A DNA stretch of 6,982 nt. Source: an uncultured Collinsella sp. GTDB lineage: Bacteria; Actinomycetota; Coriobacteriia; Coriobacteriales; Coriobacteriaceae. This document shows, piece by piece, positions 1 to 6,376 of the stretch. Made by a program: the position numbers and the translations under genes. Where the stretch lies: NCBI GenBank assembly GCA_902494545.1, contig CABUTP010000080.1:1-6982 (forward strand). Reading direction: 5' to 3'. Every line of letters starts with the position of its first letter. Position 1 is the first letter of the stretch. The notes under the pieces are model-generated. The model made no database searches and was not told where the DNA came from. It worked only from the letters and a program-made list of their open reading frames with translations.

Positions 1-2044
1 CCTTATCCAGGACTGGGACGTCATGATCGCCCAGGGCGATATCACCCGCTGCGTGGGCGATGCCATCGTGCTGGTGGTTGCCGAGGACGAGGCGACGCTC
101 GAGAAGGCCAAGAAGCTCGTAAAGATCGATTACGAGCCGCTGGAGCCCGTGCGCAACATTGCCGAGGCCAGGGCCGCCGATGCCCCGCGCCTGCACGACA
201 GCTTCTTTGCCTTTGGCAACACGGTGGAGCTCAAGGACAACGTGTGTCAGAGCCGCCACGTGACGCGCGGCGACGCCGCCAAGGCGCTGGCCGAAAGCGC
301 GTTCACCGTGACGCAGCGCTTTACCACGCCCTTTACCGAGCATGCCTTCTTGGAGCCCGAGTGCGCCGTCGCCTTCCCGTACAAGAACGGCGTCAAGGTG
401 CAGTCGACCGACCAGGGTGCCTACGATACGCGCAAAGAGTGCGCCCACATGTTTGGCTGGGATAGCGAACCCGAGCGCATGGTCGTCGAGACCATGCTCG
501 TGGGCGGCGGCTTTGGCGGCAAGGAGGACGTGTCCATCCAGCACCTGGCCGCGCTTGCTGCCTATAAGTTCCAGCGTCCCGTGAAGTGCAAGCTCACGCG
601 TGCCGAGTCGCTCGCGTTCCATCCCAAGCGCCATGCCATGGACGGCACCTTTACGCTGGGCTGCGACGCCGAGGGCAACTTTACCGGCCTGGACTGCGAG
701 ATCAACTTCGATACCGGCGCCTACGCGTCGCTGTGCGGCCCGGTGCTCGAGCGCGCCTGTACGCATGCCGTCGGTCCCTACAAGTACCAGAACACCGACA
801 TTCGCGGTTTTGGCTACTACACCAACAACCCGCCCGCCGGTGCGTACCGCGGCTTTGGCGTGTGTCAGTCCGAGTTTGCGCTCGAGAGCCTGATCGACCT
901 GCTGGCCGAGAAGGTCGGCCTGGATCCGTGGGAGATTCGCTACCGCAACGCCATCGAGCCGGGCGAGGTTTTGCCCAACGGCCAGATTGCCGACTGCTCC
1001 ACGGCGCTGAAGGAGACACTGCTCGAGGTCAAGGATGCCTACTATGCGCATCCCGGACACGCCGGTATCGCCTGCGCCATGAAGAACGCCGGCGTGGGCG
1101 TGGGCCTGCCCGATGCCGGCCGCTGCAAGATTCGCATCGAGAATGGCGTGGCCGTGGTCTATGCCGCCACGTCCGACATCGGCCAGGGCTGCAATACCGT
1201 CTTTTTGCAGGACGTTGCCGAAGCATGCGGCCTGCCGCTGAGCTGCATCGCCAACGGCGAGTGCTCCACCGAGAACGCTCCCGACTCCGGCACCACGTCT
1301 GGCTCGCGTCAGACGGTCGTGACCGGCGAGGCCGTACGCGGTGCTGCCTTCCTGCTGCGCGACGCCATGCTTGACGTCGAGGCCGGCAAGCATGCACCCG
1401 ATGCCCCTGTGAGCGCGCATGGCGACGGCGTCAAGATCGAGTACGACGACGGTCGTGCCTATCAGCTGCGCACGCAGGAACTCGTCGCCGGCCAGGGCAT
1501 GCATCCCCAGGATCCCGCGACCGCCATCAAGGCGCTCGAGGGATGCGAGTTTGGCTACGTGTACCTGGAGCCGACCGACAAGCTGGGCGCCGACGTTCCC
1601 AACCCCAAGAGCCACATCTGCTACGGCTTTGCCACGCATGTGGTCATTCTGGATGATGACGGTCGCGTGAGCGAGGTCTATGCCGCGCACGATTCCGGCA
1701 CGGTGGTCAACCCCATCTCCATCCAGGGTCAGATCGAAGGCGGCGTGCTCATGGGTATGGGCTATGCGCTTACCGAGGATTGGCCGCTCAAGGACTGCGT
1801 GCCCCAGGCAAGGTACGGTACGCTCGGGCTGTTCCGTGCGCCCGAGATTCCGGATATCCACGCCATCTACGTGGAGAAGGACGAGCTGCTGCCTGTGGCA
1901 TATGGCGGCAAGGGCATCGGCGAGATCGCAACGATCCCCACGGCGCCCGCCGTGCAGAACGCCTACCGCGCGTTTGACGGCAAGCTGCGTCCAAATCTGC
2001 CCATGGTGGATACGCCCTACAGCCGCGCCCGTCACCGCGGGTAG
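1..2044 (+). CDS. Xanthine dehydrogenase-family molybdenum hydroxylase, Mo-binding region (5'-truncated by window)
   Basis: This is the molybdopterin-binding part of a xanthine dehydrogenase/aldehyde oxidase-type hydroxylase, most like the selenium-dependent xanthine dehydrogenase branch. Such enzymes hydroxylate purines or related heterocycles in the cytoplasm. The frame is open to the left edge (first full codon at 2, reading LIQDWDV before the Met at 23), so the gene starts upstream; Met 23 is internal. Counting from that Met: the end of the a/b hammerhead domain (IAQGDITRCVGDAIV, 3-17), HAFLEPE (107-113), the cofactor loop VGGGFGGKED (160-169), GAYRGFGVCQS (273-283), DIGQGCNT (385-392), DSGTTSGSRQT (421-431), DSGTVVNPISIQGQIEGG (557-574) and GGKGIGE, whose Glu 634 occupies the family's catalytic base position. 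About 680 residues are visible. Fused family members add an N-terminal 2Fe-2S domain, which would lie outside the window; a separate Fe-S subunit is the alternative. Selenium use cannot be read from sequence. Family call is firm, substrate is not. Confidence 0.93.
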   Translation, partial: LIQDWDVMIAQGDITRCVGDAIVLVVAEDEATLEKAKKLVKIDYEPLEPVRNIAEARAADAPRLHDSFFAFGNTVELKDNVCQSRHVTRGDAAKALAESAFTVTQRFTTPFTEHAFLEPECAVAFPYKNGVKVQSTDQGAYDTRKECAHMFGWDSEPERMVVETMLVGGGFGGKEDVSIQHLAALAAYKFQRPVKCKLTRAESLAFHPKRHAMDGTFTLGCDAEGNFTGLDCEINFDTGAYASLCGPVLERACTHAVGPYKYQNTDIRGFGYYTNNPPAGAYRGFGVCQSEFALESLIDLLAEKVGLDPWEIRYRNAIEPGEVLPNGQIADCSTALKETLLEVKDAYYAHPGHAGIACAMKNAGVGVGLPDAGRCKIRIENGVAVVYAATSDIGQGCNTVFLQDVAEACGLPLSCIANGECSTENAPDSGTTSGSRQTVVTGEAVRGAAFLLRDAMLDVEAGKHAPDAPVSAHGDGVKIEYDDGRAYQLRTQELVAGQGMHPQDPATAIKALEGCEFGYVYLEPTDKLGADVPNPKSHICYGFATHVVILDDDGRVSEVYAAHDSGTVVNPISIQGQIEGGVLMGMGYALTEDWPLKDCVPQARYGTLGLFRAPEIPDIHAIYVEKDELLPVAYGGKGIGEIATIPTAPAVQNAYRAFDGKLRPNLPMVDTPYSRARHRG

Positions 2045-2113
2045 GGTAGGGTGCGGACAGCCATTGTTGACGGGCTGTTCGCACCGAGCATCAACTACAT
2101 ACGCTGCGCCTTT

Positions 2114-2149
2114 GGCCCCAGCTCCATCGCGAGCCGGGGCCTTTTGCTT
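2114..2149 (+). terminator. Intrinsic terminator after the dehydrogenase gene
   Basis: GGCCCC (2114-2119) pairs with GGGGCC (2136-2141), and GCTC (2121-2124) pairs with GAGC (2131-2134), with one A/C mismatch between them and a six-base loop. TTTTGCTT follows directly. It lies 70 bases past the stop codon and just before the first repeat array, so the gene above it probably ends its operon here. Confidence 0.85.
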
Positions 2150-2153
2150 GGAG

Positions 2154-2632
2154 CGGAAACTACGTCCGGGATTGGCGCTCAGAATGGGATGCACTTTCCG
2201 GTAGAGCCTCTGGCGGAAAGCGTGCCCCGGAATTCGGCTCCAGAGTGGGATGCGCTTTCCGGTTGGAGCTTCAAATGGAAAGTGCATCCCGGAATCCGCG
2301 CCTGGAATGGGATGCGCTTTCCGGAACAGCCCTCAACCGGAAGCTGCGTCCCAGTATTTCGCTTCAGGGTGGGATGCCGTTTCCGGCTGAACCCTCAGGC
2401 GGAAAGTTCATCCCAGAATTGACGCTCAGAGTGGGACACGGTTTCCGGATAGAACCTCAGCGGAAACTGCGTCCCAGTTTGAGCGTCTATTCCGGGATGC
2501 AGTTTCCGCTGAAGGACTCAACCGGAAAGCCTGTCCCATTCTGAGACGGGATTCCGGGGCACGCTTTCCGCTAGGCCCGCCATCCGGAAAGTGCATCCCG
2601 TTTTGAGCGTCCAGACTGGGACGCGCTTTCCG
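2154..2632. repeat. Hairpin repeat array 1 (8 units, ~61-bp period)
   Basis: Eight tandem units each hold two inverted arms around an ~18-base loop, and are joined by ~13-base linkers. The left arm is roughly CGGAAASTGCRTCCC and the right arm roughly GGGATGCGCTTTCCG. Units run 2154-2201, 2214-2262, 2276-2324, 2338-2386, 2400-2448, 2461-2508, 2523-2570 and 2585-2632. Pairing is good: unit 3 pairs GGAAAGTGCATCCC with GGGATGCGCTTTCC with only one wobble, and unit 6 pairs CGGAAACTGC with GCAGTTTCCG exactly. Unit 7 differs in loop sequence, and a decayed ninth unit may lie at 2645-2683. The array fills the space between the dehydrogenase terminator and the 3' end of the minus-strand gene. No coding function is supported; any open frames here arise because the repeat lacks stop codons. 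Confidence 0.9.
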
Positions 2633-2704
2633 TTGGCGTGGCCGTTGGGAAAACGCGGCCCAGATAGGGGGGATGCGATCCGGCGATGCGCGGCCTAGCA
2701 GCTC

Positions 2705-3703
2705 CTACAGCTCCACTTCGTTGAGCCACGCCGGCAGCGCGGTCTGCCGGATGCCTGCCGTCTGCAGCTTTTTGGCGAGCATTCCTGCCGAGCGGACCTC
2801 GTTTATGGTAAAGCGCAGCAGAGGGTGACCGTAGAGCGATAGGTGCGCCTCGCGCTGTCGTTCGGCAACGAGCGCCTCGGCGGTGGTGCGCCCGGCTAGC
2901 ATGGCCTGGTCGGTATATTTGACGAGCCCGTCGAGCTCGCCCAGCGTGAGTTCCCGCGCCTGGCGCTCCCAGGCAAAGTCCGTTCGTATGGGCTTGGCCG
3001 AATCGAAGGGGTCCGTAAGCTCGTATTGAAGCCAGTCGGGCGCAAAACCGGTCTCGATCATGACGGCGCGGGCGACCGATTCCCCACCGCTCTCGGCGCG
3101 GACGTCGGCATATCGAAGCGTTGTGAGGGCCGTACGAATCGCGCGACCATTGCGGGCGGTCGTTCGTTGCTCGACGGCCTCCATCAGCTGTTCCCGCACA
3201 AGGACGAGCTTTGAGATCGCCGAATCGGCAATGGGCATACCGTCGGCAAAACCGGTCTGCAACAGGCAATCTGTAACCGTTTGGATGGGCGGCGTTACCG
3301 ATATGCCGGCTCTGTGTATTGCTCCGGCCGGCTCAATCTGGTGCCGCTGAATATGCGCGCCCGGGCGAGCCGACGGCTTTGTGGCGCTGCAGGCATGCAC
3401 GACATTCAGGTGTCGCCACGAGACCTCGAGCCCCAGCAGACAGGCGGCCGAAAACGAGCAGAACGTCCAATCGGGGTGGATGATCGCAAGGGCGCGAATA
3501 ATCTCGCAATGACGCTGCGCCCGGTTGAGCTCATCCCAGCGTATTTTGCGCGCGAACAATCCCGGCATGGGGGAGACGACCGTGCTGCCGGTGCGCCGAA
3601 GGAGCGCTTTTCGGATCGCCGCGCTCGGGGGAATCAGACAGCGCCCCTCTTGTTCGGCTTGGTTCAACAGCTGGTCGATGAGTTGGTCATTGCAATGGGT
3701 CAT
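2705..3703 (-). CDS. AbiEi-like protein with C-terminal PD-(D/E)XK-type nuclease signature (orphan)
   Basis: This 332-residue protein looks like the actinobacterial two-part proteins with an AbiEi (type IV antitoxin)-like N-terminal half and a DUF559/Vsr-like nuclease C-terminal half. The N-terminal half has a possible short helical region (1-35) and a core with SAACLLGLE (85-93), a basic RPGAHIQRHQI stretch (113-123) and ISVTPPIQTVTDCLL (134-148), matching the usual 'g-x-x-vT-x-x-rTl-D' pattern. The C-terminal half shows ESVAR (Glu 208), RTDFAW (Asp 242), GELDGLVKY (Glu 256, Asp 258, Lys 262) and RQREAHLSLYG (282-292), a plausible complete nuclease active site. The ATG at 3703 is chosen because AAAGGAGG sits nine bases upstream. 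No AbiEii toxin partner or other adjacent gene on this strand is visible. Similar Coriobacteria proteins may carry misleading annotations. The role could be regulatory, defensive or DNA-processing; the fold call rests on motifs only. Confidence 0.8.
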   Translation of the reverse strand: MTHCNDQLIDQLLNQAEQEGRCLIPPSAAIRKALLRRTGSTVVSPMPGLFARKIRWDELNRAQRHCEIIRALAIIHPDWTFCSFSAACLLGLEVSWRHLNVVHACSATKPSARPGAHIQRHQIEPAGAIHRAGISVTPPIQTVTDCLLQTGFADGMPIADSAISKLVLVREQLMEAVEQRTTARNGRAIRTALTTLRYADVRAESGGESVARAVMIETGFAPDWLQYELTDPFDSAKPIRTDFAWERQARELTLGELDGLVKYTDQAMLAGRTTAEALVAERQREAHLSLYGHPLLRFTINEVRSAGMLAKKLQTAGIRQTALPAWLNEVEL

Positions 3704-3712
3704 GAGCTACCG

Positions 3713-3720
3713 CCTCCTTT
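3713..3720 (-). promoter_or_regulatory. Ribosome binding site of the AbiEi-like gene
   Basis: Read on the minus strand this is AAAGGAGG, a near-perfect Shine-Dalgarno sequence with nine bases to the ATG at 3703. It fixes the start codon. No convincing -35/-10 pair was found upstream on this strand. Confidence 0.8.
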
Positions 3721-3758
3721 TGGGTAGCAAAAACGTATCAGCTGGAACTTGCCGCTCA

Positions 3759-3780
3759 GCTGACCAAAAGCTGACCAAAA
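3759..3780. repeat. Exact tandem 11-bp repeat, possible operator
   Basis: GCTGACCAAAA occurs twice head to tail (3759-3769 and 3770-3780), followed by a decayed third copy (TCTAACCATG). The 11-bp step is about one helical turn, so a protein would meet both copies on the same DNA face. It lies 56-77 bases upstream of the minus-strand AbiEi-like start. AbiEi antitoxins are known to repress their own promoters by binding repeats, which makes autoregulation a reasonable but untested reading. Confidence 0.45.
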
Positions 3781-3789
3781 TCTAACCAT

Positions 3790-3806
3790 GCAGGTAGATG
3801 ACCTGC
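3790..3806. repeat. Short inverted repeat upstream of the AbiEi-like gene
   Basis: GCAGGT (3790-3795) and ACCTGC (3801-3806) are exact inverted arms around a five-base spacer, ten bases beyond the tandem 11-bp repeat. It could be a second protein site in the same control region. Short palindromes arise by chance, so confidence is modest. Confidence 0.3.
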
Positions 3807-3998
3807 TTTTGGCAACATATTTCTTGTTTGAATCGGTGGGCGGTAATCGGCGACCGTGAACGGTAACTGGATATGAAGTCTTGGTAAGTTTCGGGACGTG
3901 TACTTTTTGAAAAAGAGCATTCTATCTGCTGTTTTGTGTTTCTGGATCGCATATTTGAAGGCATGTGATAAGGGCGGCGGACTGTCGCCTTGTATCTG
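3807..3998. other. AT-richer intergenic stretch with no supported gene
   Basis: This stretch between the control region and array 2 is visibly poorer in G+C than its surroundings. It contains a palindrome, ACCGT-GA-ACGGT (3853-3864), and CGGTAA twice at 20-bp spacing (3841-3846, 3861-3866), either of which could be protein sites. A GTG at 3898 opens a frame with a signal-peptide-like start, but that frame runs into the repeats and has no clear ribosome site, so it is not called as a gene. Confidence 0.4.
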
Positions 3999-4417
3999 CG
4001 GAAACTGTGACCCGGAATTGCCACTCGGAATGGGACGCGCTTTCCGGACAGCCCTTCAAGCGGAAACTACACCCCAGATTTCGGCCTCAGAGTGGGATGC
4101 CGTTTCCAGATCGGGCCTCAAACGGAAATTGCATCCCGGAACGAGCCTTCAGAGCGGGATGAACTTTCCCAACGGGCCGCATGCGGAAACTGTGACCCAG
4201 ATTTCGGCCCCAGGGTGGGATGCCGTTTCCGGATCGGGCCTCAAACGGAAATTGCATCCCGGAACGAGCGCTCAGAGCGGGATGAACTTTCCCAACGGGG
4301 CCGCAGGCGGAAATTGCGTCCCGGATTCAAGCCTCAGAACGGGACGCACTTTCCGGATGGCATGTTTGGCGGAAACTACGGCCCAGTTTTTGGCTCCAGA
4401 ACGGGATACATTTTCCG
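3999..4417. repeat. Hairpin repeat array 2 (7 units)
   Basis: Seven units of the array 1 family, in the same orientation, run 3999-4047, 4061-4108, 4123-4170, 4184-4232, 4246-4293, 4308-4355 and 4370-4417. The first begins CGGAAACTGTGACCC and closes GGGACGCGCTTTCC. Arm pairing is weaker than in array 1: the units at 4061 and 4370 each have several mismatches, so this array looks older or less constrained. It separates the divergent upstream regions of the AbiEi-like gene and the ATPase gene, and ends about 55 bases before the perfect inverted repeat at 4472. Confidence 0.88.
4073..4299. repeat. Higher-order duplication of a two-unit block inside array 2
   Basis: Bases 4073-4176 and 4196-4299 match at 99 of 104 positions with a 123-bp offset, covering the right half of one unit, a linker and a whole second unit. 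The five differences are all single substitutions. This is far closer than the match between other neighbouring units, so a pair of units was duplicated together recently. Confidence 0.85.
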
Positions 4418-4471
4418 GAACGGTCCACGTGCGGTGGTGTATCGACCCTTTTGCGTGCGCCGTTTGTCGAA

Positions 4472-4527
4472 TTACGTTATAGCTAGCTATATTATAGGAA
4501 GGTATAATATAGCTAGCTATAACGTAA
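4472..4527. promoter_or_regulatory. Perfect 25-bp inverted repeat upstream of the ATPase gene
   Basis: Bases 4472-4496 are the exact reverse complement of 4503-4527, with GGAAGG between. Each arm contains the self-palindrome TATAGCTAGCTATA (4478-4491, 4508-4521), so the element offers four half-sites as well as one large cruciform. It is very AT-rich in a GC-rich setting and carries two copies of GCTAGC. It ends one base before the ATPase gene's ribosome site. No T-tract follows, so it is unlikely to be a terminator; an operator is the better reading. Confidence 0.85.
4503..4508 (+). promoter_or_regulatory. -10 box (TATAAT) for the ATPase gene
   Basis: TATAAT stands at the inner edge of the right arm of the inverted repeat, 34 bases before the ATG. 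Transcription would start near 4515, inside the arm, so a bound regulator would block it. The mirror copy on the minus strand (4496-4491) is also TATAAT. At 16-18 bp spacing neither has a recognisable -35, so a helper factor may be needed. Confidence 0.5.
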
Positions 4528-4534
4528 GGGAAGG
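4528..4534 (+). promoter_or_regulatory. Ribosome binding site of the ATPase gene
   Basis: GGGAAGG lies eight bases before the ATG at 4543. An earlier ATG at 4535 is out of frame, so this site supports 4543 as the start. Confidence 0.65.
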
Positions 4535-4542
4535 ATGGCCCT

Positions 4543-5922
4543 ATGTTTATCGGAAGAACAGCGGAAATGTCCGAGCTCAATCGACTGTATGGCACGGACT
4601 CCTTTGAGTTGCCTGTGATTTACGGCCGCCGTCGTGTGGGTAAAACGCGCCTTATCACAGAGTTCATCCAAGGCAAGAAGGCTATTTACTTTCAAGCTCG
4701 TCGTACCAATGCGGAGGCAAACCTGCACGGCTTTAGCCAGGCGATACTCGCGGGTTCGGTTGGTGCTGCAGGCGTGTCGTTTTGTAGTTTTGACGAGGCG
4801 TTCGATGCATTGGCCACCATGGCTCGCACGGAACGTTTGATTGTCGTGATTGACGAGTATCCCTATCTCGCCCAATCGAATCCCGAGATCAGCTCGTTGC
4901 TGCAAGACAAGATTGATCACCTGTACAAAGAGACCAGGCTCATGCTGATTCTATGCGGCTCGTCTCTTTCGTTTATGGAGGAACAGGTGTTGGGCTACGA
5001 GAGCCCGCTATACGGTAGGCGTACGGCCCAGTTTAAGATCATGCCGCTCGATTTTATGACGACCCTCGGCCTGTGGCAGAGCATGAGTCGCGAAGACGCT
5101 GCAGTTTGCTATGGCATGACGGGCGGCATTCCTGCATATATCGAGAAAGTCGATCCTGCTGCACCGCTCAAGGACAACATCAAACGTCTTTTTCTTACTC
5201 CTACGGGCTATCTCTTTGAGGAGCCGAGTAACCTGCTATTGCAAGAGTGCCGCAATCCCGAGCAATATGATGCGATCGTGCAAGCAATTGCCCAGGGACG
5301 CTCGAAGATCTCGGAGATTGCGAGCTCTACGGGAATTCCTGCGAGCAACGTAAAGAGCTATGTGGATAAGCTGGCGTCGCTTGGGATTGTCGAGCGCGAG
5401 CTGCCCCTAAACGAGACGAGCAATAAGCGAGCCGTGTATCTGCTGAGCGACCAGATGTTTAGGTTCTGGTACAAGTTTGTTCCGCAGAACATTGGGCTGA
5501 TTCAAAACGATATGGCCGAGATGGCGTATAAGCGCATTGAGCCGCACATATCGGATTACATGGGTACGGTCTTTGAGCTTATATGCAGACAATACGTGTA
5601 CGAACTCGCGCGCGCGGGCCAGCTCGAGGTGGTTCCGGCGAGCGTCGGGCGCTGGTGGGGGACGGATAATCGCACGCATACGCAGGAAGAAATCGACTTG
5701 ATTGTTGACGATGGCGAGGGCACTGCGCTGTTTGCGGAGTGCAAATGGCGCAATGAACCGGTGGGCGAAGACGTGCTGCAAAAGCTCGTATACCGAAGCG
5801 ATCTCTTTAGGCGGCAGCACAAAAGCTATGTGATCTTCTCGAAGCGCGGCTTTACGCAGGGATGTCAGGAAGCTGCGGCGAGCAGGGGAGATACCAAGCT
5901 GATTTCGTTTGCCGAGATGTGA
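4543..5922 (+). CDS. Archaeal-type AAA ATPase with DUF234-like (PD-(D/E)XK) C-terminus
   Basis: The 459-residue protein has the layout of the archaeal ATPase family (PF01637) with a DUF234-type tail. The P-loop is GRRRVGKT (28-35), Walker B is LIVVIDEYPYL (99-109, Asp 104/Glu 105), a sensor-like LCGSS is at 137-141, and the family's GGIPAY is at 194-199. A winged-helix segment (about 240-290, SKISEIASSTGIPASNVKSY) follows. The C-terminal domain carries FWYKFV (308-313), Glu 345, EEIDLIV (Asp 385) and AECKW (Glu 399, Lys 401), a likely nuclease-type active site. Length fits a complete family member. It stands alone between arrays 2 and 3, directly behind the perfect inverted repeat, and its codons are visibly less G+C-rich at third positions than those of the dehydrogenase, which suggests acquisition. 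The family's role is poorly known; DNA handling, mobile-element or defence functions are proposed possibilities, not established here. Confidence 0.9.
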   Translation: MFIGRTAEMSELNRLYGTDSFELPVIYGRRRVGKTRLITEFIQGKKAIYFQARRTNAEANLHGFSQAILAGSVGAAGVSFCSFDEAFDALATMARTERLIVVIDEYPYLAQSNPEISSLLQDKIDHLYKETRLMLILCGSSLSFMEEQVLGYESPLYGRRTAQFKIMPLDFMTTLGLWQSMSREDAAVCYGMTGGIPAYIEKVDPAAPLKDNIKRLFLTPTGYLFEEPSNLLLQECRNPEQYDAIVQAIAQGRSKISEIASSTGIPASNVKSYVDKLASLGIVERELPLNETSNKRAVYLLSDQMFRFWYKFVPQNIGLIQNDMAEMAYKRIEPHISDYMGTVFELICRQYVYELARAGQLEVVPASVGRWWGTDNRTHTQEEIDLIVDDGEGTALFAECKWRNEPVGEDVLQKLVYRSDLFRRQHKSYVIFSKRGFTQGCQEAAASRGDTKLISFAEM

Positions 5923-6016
5923 GTGCGGGGTAGCTCTGCTCGAGAACAAGAGCCTGTCCTCGAATTGCTGGAATGGGGCCCTTCTTTTGTCGTGTTGGCT
6001 GTCGGCGGAATGTCGG

Positions 6017-6375
6017 CGGAAAGCGTGTCCCGGATTATAGCTCCAGAGTGGGATGGCCTTTCCGGATCGGCCCCTCGCGGAAAATGCATCCCGGAATGAG
6101 CGCTCAGACTGGGACGCACTTTCCGGATCGGCCTTCAAGCGGAAGCTGCGTCCCGGATTCTGGCTCCAGAGTGGGATGCCGTTTCCGGTTGAGGTCTCTG
6201 GCGGAAGCTGTATCCCGGAATCGAGCTTCAGAGCGGGACGTGCTTTCCCGTCAGGAGCTCAAGTGGAAACTACGTCCCGGATTCAAGCCTCGGAATGGGA
6301 CGTGCTTTCCGGATGGGCTTCAAGCGGAAACTGTGTCCCAGAATCGACATGGCTTCAAGTGGAAAGCGCGTCTTA
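6017..6375. repeat. Hairpin repeat array 3 (5 full units plus 2 half-units)
   Basis: Five full units (6017-6065, 6078-6126, 6140-6188, 6202-6250, 6264-6312) match arrays 1 and 2 in arms, loops and orientation. The next unit (from 6325) has its left arm but loses its right arm, and a lone left arm (GGAAAGCGCGTCTTA, 6361-6375) ends the array. At the left edge TGTCGGCGGAA is duplicated head to tail (6000-6010, 6011-6021). The array follows the ATPase gene by about 95 bases, in which no convincing T-tailed terminator was seen, so the first hairpins may serve to stop or stabilise its transcript. Confidence 0.88.
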
Positions 6376-6376
6376 G

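Noticed and set aside
586..1374. Large alternative frame inside the dehydrogenase gene
   Set aside because: Arginine-rich off-frame of a strongly coding, motif-bearing gene; no independent support.
2051..2544. Long plus-strand frames across array 1
   Set aside because: They consist of translated repeat units in two frames (GMHFP / EWDALSG-type strings) with no conserved-domain character and no ribosome site.
2154..2632. CRISPR array
   Set aside because: The regular ~61-bp spacing is suggestive, but all parts of the unit drift, the 'spacers' are themselves related sequences, the repeat is a long imperfect hairpin, and no cas gene is present.
2571..3269. 232-codon minus-strand frame overlapping the AbiEi-like gene
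   Set aside because: It is a shadow in another frame of the real gene, arginine-rich in the way GC-rich off-frames are, and its tail is repeat sequence.
3898..4482. A 194-codon frame through array 2 with a signal-peptide-like start (MYFLKKSILSAVLCFW)
   Set aside because: Nearly all of it is hairpin repeat read in rotating frames, the GTG start lacks a good ribosome site, and the K at the lipobox -2 position is atypical. The repeat simply lacks stops.
4472..4527. Rho-independent terminator for a transcript leaving array 2
   Set aside because: The stem is very strong, but its 3' side is followed by GGGAAGG, not a T-tract, and a TATAAT sits within it, so an operator or promoter role fits better.
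5923..6016. Terminator of the ATPase gene
   Set aside because: GCTCT/AGAGC and a GGGCCC palindrome are present but short, and neither has a proper T-tract, so no call was made.
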